Origin: Burkholderiales bacterium
GTDB lineage: Bacteria > Pseudomonadota > Gammaproteobacteria > Burkholderiales > Casimicrobiaceae
NCBI GenBank assembly: GCA_031277445.1
Contig: JAITMH010000021.1
Span: 1-5,372 of the forward strand
Direction: 5' to 3'
Length of the DNA: 5,372 nt
Part shown: positions 1 to 3,880 of the stretch, one piece after another
Position numbering within the stretch: the first letter of the stretch is position 1
Layout of the letters: every line of letters starts with the position of its first letter
Position numbers and translations under genes: made by a program
Notes under the pieces: generated by a model
Databases searched by the model: none
The model's input: the letters and a program-made list of their open reading frames with translations, nothing else
Told to the model about the DNA's origin: nothing

Positions 1-696
1 GATCGCGCCACGCACGTTGTGCAAGGCATTGCCGCCGGTTGCGAGAGCGCCGGTTGTGCGTTGGTCGGCGGTGAAACGGCGGAGATGCCGGGAATGTATG
101 CCGAAGGCGAATACGATCTGGCCGGTTTTGCGGTCGGCGTTGTCGAGCGCGATGCGATCATCGACGGCAGTACGATTCAGGCGGGTGATGCGGTGCTCGG
201 GCTGGCTTCAAGCGGGGCGCACTCGAACGGCTATTCTCTGATTCGCAAGATCGTTGCGCGCAGCGGTGTCGATTTTCAGACAGAACGTTGCGGTGACGGC
301 ACGCTGGCCGACGCGCTGATGATGCCGACGCGAATTTACGTCAAGCCATTGCTGGCGTTGATGAAAACGCTGCCGGTCAAAGGGATGGCGCACATCACCG
401 GCGGCGGATTGACTGAAAACATTCCACGTGTCCTCCCGAAAACGTTGGGTGTGCGTTTACGCCAGCGCACTTGGCAACGGCTGCCCGTGTTCGACTGGTT
501 GCAACAACACGGCAGCGTTGCCGAAGAAGAAATGCACCGCGTTTTCAACTGCGGTATCGGGATGGTCGTGATTGTTGCGGCAGAGCAGGCGGAAGAAGCC
601 ATTGCGTTGTTGCGTTCGCACGGAGAAACCGTGGCGAGGATTGGTGATGTTGTTGTGCGTGATGACGATCAGTCGGCGGTAGTGATAGAACCATGA
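1..696 (+). CDS. purM: Phosphoribosylformylglycinamidine cyclo-ligase (AIR synthetase), 3' part; 5' end outside window
   Basis: PurM closes the imidazole ring in de novo purine synthesis: FGAM + ATP gives AIR + ADP + phosphate, in the cytoplasm. The reading frame is open from base 1, giving 231 visible residues of a protein usually near 345-350, so about 115 N-terminal residues are missing. Seen directly: [11 protein letters not shown] (visible residues 23-33), the hallmark of the PurM/PurL ATP-binding superfamily; [15 protein letters not shown]; the glycine-rich [16 protein letters not shown]; and FNCGIGM near the C-terminus. Order and spacing match E. coli PurM as I recall it, including an ending close to the family's usual VVIE. 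The stop is TGA at 694-696. purN follows on the same strand, but 219 repeat-filled bases separate them, so tight translational coupling is unlikely. The ATG-like codons near base 19 are internal, not the start. Identification is very secure. Confidence 0.97.
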   Translation, partial: DRATHVVQGIAAGCESAGCALVGGETAEMPGMYAEGEYDLAGFAVGVVERDAIIDGSTIQAGDAVLGLASSGAHSNGYSLIRKIVARSGVDFQTERCGDGTLADALMMPTRIYVKPLLALMKTLPVKGMAHITGGGLTENIPRVLPKTLGVRLRQRTWQRLPVFDWLQQHGSVAEEEMHRVFNCGIGMVVIVAAEQAEEAIALLRSHGETVARIGDVVVRDDDQSAVVIEP

Positions 697-714
697 GGGG
701 TTTTTTGAAAATTT

Positions 715-808
715 TCTCACGCGAAGGTGCGAAGCCCCCTCTCCCGGCCTTCGGCCACCCTCTCCCGCGAGGGGAGAGGGTTTGTTCTTCTTCGCGGCTT
801 CGCGTGAA
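715..808. repeat. Composite inverted intergenic repeat between purM and purN
   Basis: The block opens with a CTCACGCGAAGGTGCGAAG-type unit (716-734) and closes with an inverted relative (about 790-807, CTTCGCGGCTTCGCGTGA), so the whole block is an imperfect inverted repeat. Between them are two CCCTCTCCC units. The second forms a perfect 10-bp stem with GGGAGAGGG (757-766 with 772-781, 5-base loop). It is followed only by TTTG, so it is a poor intrinsic terminator, though it could stabilise the 3' end of purM mRNA. The rest of the gap (809-852) shows nothing recognisable apart from CCCGCGCTCC (841-850), which recurs at 3241-3250 inside another repeat cluster. Confidence 0.75.
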
Positions 809-852
809 GCGGGGTTGCGGACAGTTGTGAGGTAATTCGGCCCGCGCTCCTT

Positions 853-900
853 TCTTTGCGGTTAAATTCTTTCGTGACTTTCGTGTTTTTCGTGGTTAAA
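853..900 (-). repeat. CACGAAA-type 9-nt periodic repeat, left member of the pair bracketing purN
   Basis: On the minus strand this reads TTTAACC, three CACGAAA units spaced 9 nt apart, then TTTAACCGCAAAG. Positions 870-899 are the exact reverse complement of 1589-1618 downstream of purN, 30 bp without mismatch. Read on the plus strand it is open and encodes an FV-rich peptide in frame with purN, but that is a by-product of the repeat and not evidence of coding. Confidence 0.85.
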
Positions 901-915
901 GGTTTTAGGTTTTTT

Positions 916-1581
916 ATGAGCGCCATCAAAAAAATCAGCGTTTTAATTTCCGGTCGCGGATCGAATCTGGCATCGCTGCTTGACGCGATTGACGCCGGAC
1001 GAATTCAGGGTCGCGTAGTGCGCGTGTTGAGTCAACGCGCTGATGCGGCAGGATTGCAGCACGCCGAAAAGCGCGGCATCCCAACGACAGTGGTCGATGT
1101 CAAAGCGTATCCGACACGGGATGCGTTCGACGCAGCGCTCGGCGATGCGATTGCTGTGGACACGCCCGATCTTGTCGTGCTTGCCGGTTTCATGCGTGTA
1201 CTCGGCGCAGCGATTGTGCAACGTTTCGCCGGTCGCATGATTAACATTCATCCCGCTTTGTTGCCATCGTATCCGGGGTTGCACACCCATCAACGGGCGC
1301 TGGCCGATGGCGTGAAATGGCACGGTTGTACCGTGCATTTCGTCACGCCGGAAGTCGATGTCGGCCCCATCGTCGGACAAAGCGTTGTGCCCGTGCTGCC
1401 CGACGATGATGAAGCAAGCTTGGCGGCACGAGTGCTTGATGCTGAACACCGTCTGCTGGAAGATGTGGTGCGCTGGTTTTGCGCGGATCGTTTGAGTGTT
1501 GACGGGCAAACCGTGACGTTGCGTGATAATGCAGAATCGACCGCAGAACCGCCAACGTCCTGCCAACATCCACGAGATTAA
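916..1581 (+). CDS. purN: Phosphoribosylglycinamide formyltransferase (GAR transformylase)
   Basis: PurN transfers the formyl group of 10-formyl-tetrahydrofolate to GAR, giving FGAR, two steps before the PurM reaction. The protein has 221 residues, against about 212 for E. coli PurN. Seen: the phosphate-binding loop SGRGSNL (12-18), the loop VLAGFMRVL (88-96), the catalytic stretch NIHPALLPSYPGLHTH (N110, H112), and HFVTPEVDVGPI with D148. N110, H112 and D148 correspond to the known catalytic Asn-His-Asp triad. The last 20 or so residues (TAEPPTSCQHPRD) look like unconserved tail. The start is ATG 916, because homology begins at IKKISVLISGRGSNL and an AGG lies at 907-909. The frame stays open upstream to a TTG at 856, but that extension is encoded by intergenic repeat and should not be annotated. 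The gene is bracketed by 30-bp inverted repeats (870-899 and 1589-1618). Confidence 0.96.
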   Translation: MSAIKKISVLISGRGSNLASLLDAIDAGRIQGRVVRVLSQRADAAGLQHAEKRGIPTTVVDVKAYPTRDAFDAALGDAIAVDTPDLVVLAGFMRVLGAAIVQRFAGRMINIHPALLPSYPGLHTHQRALADGVKWHGCTVHFVTPEVDVGPIVGQSVVPVLPDDDEASLAARVLDAEHRLLEDVVRWFCADRLSVDGQTVTLRDNAESTAEPPTSCQHPRD

Positions 1582-1588
1582 AAAACAA

Positions 1589-1620
1589 TTAACCACGAAA
1601 AACACGAAAGTCACGAAAAA
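1589..1620 (+). repeat. CACGAAA-type repeat, right member of the purN pair
   Basis: Starting 8 bases after the purN stop, this is TTAACC followed by three CACGAAA units at exact 9-nt spacing, with spacer dinucleotides AA and GT, ending in an A-run. The first 30 bases are the perfect reverse complement of 870-899. The following non-repeat segment (1621-1685) carries a direct repeat AGTGTTAT (1636-1643 and 1674-1681). Confidence 0.85.
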
Positions 1621-1675
1621 ATCTTTATAAAGACGAGTGTTATCGTATCCAGGGATGAGCTTTCTTGACTCGCAG

Positions 1676-1684
1676 TGTTATAAC
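1676..1684 (+). promoter_or_regulatory. Candidate extended -10 promoter for the rsmB-like gene
   Basis: TGTTATAAC gives the extended -10 dinucleotide TG, one base, then TATAAC, five of six matches to the sigma70 -10 consensus. No good -35 lies 16-18 bases upstream; the nearby TTGACT (1665-1670) is only 8 bases away and cannot pair with it. Transcription would begin near 1691, inside the repeat at 1686-1711, leaving a leader of about 38 bases. Motif-based inference only. Confidence 0.3.
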
Positions 1685-1685
1685 C

Positions 1686-1711
1686 TTTTCGTGTCTTTCG
1701 TGGTTAAAAAA
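1686..1711 (-). repeat. CACGAAA-type repeat, left member of the pair bracketing the rsmB-like gene
   Basis: On the minus strand: six T, AACC, then two CACGAAA units at 9-nt spacing with spacer GA. All 26 bases are the exact reverse complement of 3068-3093 at the other end of the gene. It faces the copy at 1589-1620 across 65 bases of non-repeat DNA; those two match at 20 of 22 positions in the core and could form a hairpin in a purN read-through transcript. Confidence 0.85.
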
Positions 1712-1728
1712 TTAAAGGTCTCACACTT

Positions 1729-3075
1729 ATGAAAAAACCTGAGCGAAAGCGAGAGAAAAGCGCCTTTGAATGGCGTCATTACCATGTGCAGGCGTTGGCG
1801 GAGGCCATTCGCCGCGCCGACGCGTTGCGTTACCCCGCCGATAGCGTATTGCGCCAATTTTTTCGTGAACATTCATCGCTGGGACAGCGCGACCGCGCTT
1901 TTGTCGCCGAAGGCGTGTTCGCCTGTCTGCGCCGCCGTCGCTCGTTGAAAACATTGACACAGACAACGAAACCGCAGCGACTGGCGCTGGCGGTGCTGGT
2001 GCGCGAATTCGGCTACGCGCTTCGGGAAGCGGAAGCGTTGGCCGATGCCGCCGACCGCGAATGGCTCAAGGATTTTGACGCGCATTGGAAAACTTCGGAA
2101 GCGTTGCTCTCCGACATCAACAACGCCGACGTTCCCGATGAATTGTGGGCGCGTTTGAACAACGATTATGATGCCGCGACTTGTACACAACTGACGCAAG
2201 CCTGGACACAACCCGCCCCGTTCGATCTGCGCGTCAATGTGATGAAAACGACACGCGACGAAGCGCTGGCGGCATTGCGCGATGAAGGTTGGCAAATCGA
2301 ACCGACACCGTATTCGCCGCTCGGCATTCGCGTACACGGACGACCGATGCTGGCGCAGCATCCCTGGCTTGTCGAAGGCAAACTCGAAGTGCAAAGCGAA
2401 AGCAGTCAGTTGGTCGGGATGCTGGTCGCGCCGCGTCGTGGTGAAATGGTGGCTGATTTTTGCGCCGGTGCGGGCGGCAAGACCTTGCTGCTCGGCATGT
2501 TGATGCGTTCGCAGGGGCGGTTGTACGCATTCGATGTGCTGGACAAACGCCTGAAAAAATTGACGCCACGGCTGGCGCGTTCCGGTTTGTCAAATGTGCA
2601 TCCACAACGAATTGATAGCGAACGCGACGCCAAACTCAAACGGCTGGCCGGAAAAATGGATCGTGTGCTGGTCGATGCGCCGTGTACCGGAACCGGAACG
2701 CTGCAACGCAACCCCGACATGAAATGGCGTTACAGCGAAGCGGGATTGGCGGAACTCAACGCCAAGCAAACGGCGATCCTGACGGCAGCCGCGAAGCTGG
2801 TGAAACCGGGGGGGCGTTTGGTGTACGCAACGTGCAGCGTGCTGTCGGCTGAGAACGAAGCGATCGTAGCGCAATTTTTGAGCGCCCATCCTGAGTTTTC
2901 ATTGCAACCGGCAGCGGAAGCGCTGGCGCGTGCGCAAGTGCCGCTCGACACCGGCGAAACGTTCAAGCTGTTGCCGCATGAGCACCATACCGACGGATTC
3001 TTTGCGGCGGTGATGGTCAGGGATCAGGAATCAGAAAAGCGTCTCACGCGAAGGCGCGGAGAAAAGCTTTTTTAA
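1729..3075 (+). CDS. rsmB: RsmB/NOP-family 16S rRNA (cytosine-C5) methyltransferase
   Basis: This is a class I SAM-dependent RNA m5C methyltransferase of the NOL1/NOP2/Sun type, 448 residues. RsmB methylates a single cytosine (C967 in E. coli) of 16S rRNA in the cytoplasm; that exact target is inferred here. The N-terminal part (about 30-130) is helical, with RYPADSVLRQFFREH and LGQRDRAFVAEGVFACLRRRR, as in RsmB-type proteins. Catalytic-domain motifs follow in order: SAM loop VADFCAGAGGKT (241-252; AGAGGKT instead of the common AAPGGKT), acidic D269, DAPCTGTG (316-323) with C319, and YATCS (366-370) with C369, the usual nucleophile. HTDGFFAAVMV (420-430) is the normal family end. Residues 431-448 and the TAA are encoded by intergenic repeats, so the tail is probably nonfunctional. 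Start ATG 1729 has AAAGG at 1714-1718, 10 bases upstream. A paralogue of RsmB within the family cannot be excluded. Confidence 0.88.
   Translation: MKKPERKREKSAFEWRHYHVQALAEAIRRADALRYPADSVLRQFFREHSSLGQRDRAFVAEGVFACLRRRRSLKTLTQTTKPQRLALAVLVREFGYALREAEALADAADREWLKDFDAHWKTSEALLSDINNADVPDELWARLNNDYDAATCTQLTQAWTQPAPFDLRVNVMKTTRDEALAALRDEGWQIEPTPYSPLGIRVHGRPMLAQHPWLVEGKLEVQSESSQLVGMLVAPRRGEMVADFCAGAGGKTLLLGMLMRSQGRLYAFDVLDKRLKKLTPRLARSGLSNVHPQRIDSERDAKLKRLAGKMDRVLVDAPCTGTGTLQRNPDMKWRYSEAGLAELNAKQTAILTAAAKLVKPGGRLVYATCSVLSAENEAIVAQFLSAHPEFSLQPAAEALARAQVPLDTGETFKLLPHEHHTDGFFAAVMVRDQESEKRLTRRRGEKLF
3014..3034 (+). repeat. Heptamer repeat (GGATCAG type) inside the 3' end of the rsmB-like gene
   Basis: Three consecutive 7-base units, TGGTCAG, GGATCAG and GAATCAG. 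The same heptamer family occurs as five units at the 3' end of the mscS gene (5182-5216) and, inverted, as seven perfect units upstream of it (3800-3848). Here it is translated as part of the unconserved protein tail. Confidence 0.7.
3043..3063 (+). repeat. CTCACGCGAAGGCGCG-type repeat inside the rsmB-like gene
   Basis: A copy of the unit also found at 716-734, 3157-3177 and 3305-3325, with variants at 5225-5234 and 5304-5323. This copy is translated as residues LTRRRGE of the gene's C-terminal tail. Confidence 0.8.
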
Positions 3076-3106
3076 CCACGAAAGACACGAAAATCACGAA
3101 AAAAAA
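3068..3106 (+). repeat. CACGAAA-type repeat, right member of the rsmB pair
   Basis: Six T, AACC, then three CACGAAA units with spacers GA and AT, then an A-run. Positions 3068-3093 are the perfect reverse complement of 1686-1711. The TAA stop of the rsmB-like gene (3073-3075) is the TAA within TTTTAACC of this repeat. Confidence 0.85.
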
Positions 3107-3111
3107 TAGCG

Positions 3112-3177
3112 GTCATTCTGCGTGGAGTCACAGGACGCAGAATCCATAAAACCCACCTCACGCGAAGGCGCGAAGAA
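3112..3177 (+). repeat. Composite repeat, copy 1: ATTCTGCG palindrome plus CTCACGCGAAGG unit
   Basis: GTCATTCTGCG opens a palindrome with a perfect 9-bp stem, ATTCTGCGT (3115-3123) with ACGCAGAAT (3135-3143). After ATCCA and a short spacer comes CTCACGCGAAGGCGCGAAGAA (3157-3177). The same arrangement recurs at 3258-3325. Confidence 0.8.
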
Positions 3178-3183
3178 GGAAAG

Positions 3184-3246
3184 CCCCCTTTCCAAAGGGG
3201 GTGCCGCCGAAGGCGGCGGGGGTTTGTTGCGGGCGAGACGCCCGCG
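3184..3246. repeat. Cluster of three perfect short hairpins
   Basis: Three stems lie in a row: CCCCCTTT/AAAGGGGG (3184-3191 with 3194-3201), GCCGCC/GGCGGC (3203-3208 with 3212-3217, GAA loop) and GCGGGCG/CGCCCGC (3229-3235 with 3239-3245, AGA loop). The following GCGCTCC matches 844-850 in the purM-purN gap. No T-run follows any stem in a terminator position; TTT at 3223-3225 is too short. The function is unknown, and the cluster resembles REP-type palindromic repeats. Confidence 0.65.
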
Positions 3247-3257
3247 CTCCCAGAGTC

Positions 3258-3325
3258 GTCATTCTGCGCGGAGCGAAGCGACGTCGCAGAATCCAGAAAG
3301 CCATCTCACGCGAAGGCGCGAAGAA
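3258..3325 (+). repeat. Composite repeat, copy 2: ATTCTGCG palindrome plus CTCACGCGAAGG unit
   Basis: Same order as 3112-3177: GTCATTCTGCG, the inverse CGCAGAATCCA (3285-3295), a short spacer, then the 21-base CTCACGCGAAGG unit at 3305-3325, identical to that of copy 1. The loop differs and contains GGAGCGAAGCGACG. In both copies a C-rich segment follows, so the duplicated module is larger than either repeat alone. Confidence 0.8.
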
Positions 3326-3350
3326 AAATCTTGCCCTCTCCCCCAACCCC

Positions 3351-3733
3351 CATATGCGCTAACTTAAGGCCAAATTCCTGGTTTTTTGCTTAATGAACCG
3401 GGCTGCGGCGTGAGCTTCCTCCCAGTCTTTTTGTGGGCAAACAAAAATTAGATGCCGTTCACAAAATTAGCGCACATGAGCTTTGCCCCGAAGGGGCGCA
3501 ATGTGAGTAACCGTCGGTGAAGCGAGCGTAGCGAGCGAAACCGGCGGCTTCAGACACGCCCTCTGTGGCCAGCCCTGCAAGGGCTGAATTCGTGCTTTGT
3601 TCAGCCCTTGCAGGGCTGATAAATAGATGGGATGGCTATCCGCCGGTTCCGCGCTCGCGTTGCTCGCGCTCCACCGACGGTTACTCACATGACGCGCCTG
3701 CGGCGCTGGCTGTTCACAAAGTTAGCGCATATG
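3351..3733. mobile_element. Putative non-autonomous insertion element (MITE-like), IS4/IS231-type ends
   Basis: A 383-bp segment bounded by perfect 15-bp inverted repeats, CATATGCGCTAACTT (3351-3365) and AAGTTAGCGCATATG (3719-3733), and flanked by an identical 11-bp direct repeat CCCCCAACCCC (3340-3350 and 3734-3744). Deleting the element and one direct-repeat copy joins CCCTCT...CCCCTCTCCCGC into an uninterrupted C-rich/G-rich hairpin repeat like that at 737-781, so the target-site duplication looks real. The left end CAT...AACTTAAG resembles my recollection of IS231 ends, and IS4-group elements commonly make 10-12 bp duplications; this family assignment is inference. It holds no transposase gene. 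A 35-codon open minus-strand frame (3466-3359) stops inside the left terminal repeat and could be a remnant. A degenerate third copy of the right end lies at 3457-3478, suggesting nesting. Movement would need a transposase supplied from elsewhere. Confidence 0.65.
3501..3690. repeat. Nested long palindrome in the core of the element
   Basis: The outermost 19 bases, ATGTGAGTAACCGTCGGTG (3501-3519), pair perfectly with 3672-3690. The arms continue imperfectly through AGCGAGCG-rich sequence to a second perfect match, AACCGGCGG (3539-3547) with CCGCCGGTT (3640-3648). Inside is a perfect 19-bp inverted repeat, CAGCCCTGCAAGGGCTGAA (3570-3588) with 3600-3618 and an 11-base loop; each of its arms is itself a near-palindrome (CAGCCCT/AGGGCTG). 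Small hairpins flank the structure: GCCCC-GAA-GGGGC (3485-3497) and GCGCC-TGC-GGCGC (3694-3706). The whole could extrude as a cruciform or fold as structured RNA. Confidence 0.8.
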
Positions 3734-3740
3734 CCCCCAA

Positions 3741-3766
3741 CCCCTCTCCCGCAAGCGGGAGAGGGG
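3741..3766. repeat. C-rich/G-rich hairpin interrupted on its left by the element
   Basis: CCCCTCTCCCGC and GCGGGAGAGGGG form a perfect 12-bp inverted repeat with a 2-base centre. It is followed by AGTCCTTTCC, not a T-run, so intrinsic termination is not supported. It is the right half of a repeat whose left half (3334-3350) was separated by the 383-bp insertion. Confidence 0.75.
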
Positions 3767-3787
3767 AGTCCTTTCCGCACCTCCACG

Positions 3788-3796
3788 TGATAATAT
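3788..3796 (+). promoter_or_regulatory. Candidate extended -10 promoter for the mscS-type gene
   Basis: TGATAATAT offers an extended -10 reading (TG, A, TAATAT) or, one register over, GATAAT with five of six consensus matches. No clear -35 is visible. A start near 3801-3803 would place the GATTCCT array at the very beginning of the transcript. Weak evidence, based on motif and position only. Confidence 0.28.
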
Positions 3797-3799
3797 CTT

Positions 3800-3864
3800 G
3801 ATTCCTGATTCCTGATTCCTGATTCCTGATTCCTGATTCCTGATTCCTGCCCTCTGACCTCTGA
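3800..3864. repeat. Perfect 7-bp tandem repeat, (GATTCCT)x7, followed by (CCTCTGA)x2
   Basis: GATTCCT is repeated seven times without a mismatch over 49 bases (3800-3848). After GC, the heptamer CCTCTGA occurs twice (3851-3857, 3858-3864). In reverse complement these are GAATCAG/AGGAATC and TCAGAGG, matching the heptamers at 3014-3034 and 5182-5216. The array ends 32 bases before the mscS start codon. Perfect arrays like this are prone to slipped-strand length change. Confidence 0.93.
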
Positions 3865-3867
3865 CTT

Positions 3868-3872
3868 AAGGA
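3868..3872 (+). promoter_or_regulatory. Ribosome binding site of the mscS-type gene
   Basis: AAGGA lies 8 bases before ATG 3881. It decides the start: the in-frame ATGs at 3926 and 3968, inside the duplicated segment, have only GC-rich coding sequence upstream and no comparable site. Confidence 0.75.
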
Positions 3873-3880
3873 CCCACTAA

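Noticed and set aside
757..784. Intrinsic terminator after purM
   Set aside because: The stem is strong, but only TTTG follows and the same hairpin type recurs elsewhere without a T-run, so it is classed as a repeat.
717..929. Minus-strand open frame of 70 codons between purM and purN
   Set aside because: It consists of the CACGAAA, CTCACGCGAAGG and CCCTCTCCC repeats read in one frame.
943..1614. Long antisense open frame (223 codons) opposite purN
   Set aside because: It is fully overlapped by a clearly conserved PurN with intact catalytic residues. The antisense translation shows no recognisable domain and reads into the flanking repeat, so it is a by-product of codon bias.
1665..1684. 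TTGACT and TATAAC as a -35/-10 promoter pair
   Set aside because: The spacer is only 8 bases, far from the 16-18 needed. Only the extended -10 reading is kept, at low confidence.
3122..3367. Plus-strand open frame of 81 codons in the rsmB-mscS gap
   Set aside because: It is made entirely of repeat modules and hairpins and runs into the mobile element; no domain and no ribosome binding site.
3565..3801. Plus-strand open frame of 78 codons across the element's right half
   Set aside because: It crosses the palindrome, the right terminal repeat and the direct repeat into flanking DNA, so it cannot be an ancestral gene.
3112..3848. CRISPR array in the repeat-rich gap
   Set aside because: The repeats are of mixed families with irregular spacing, and the only regular array (7-bp units) has no spacers.
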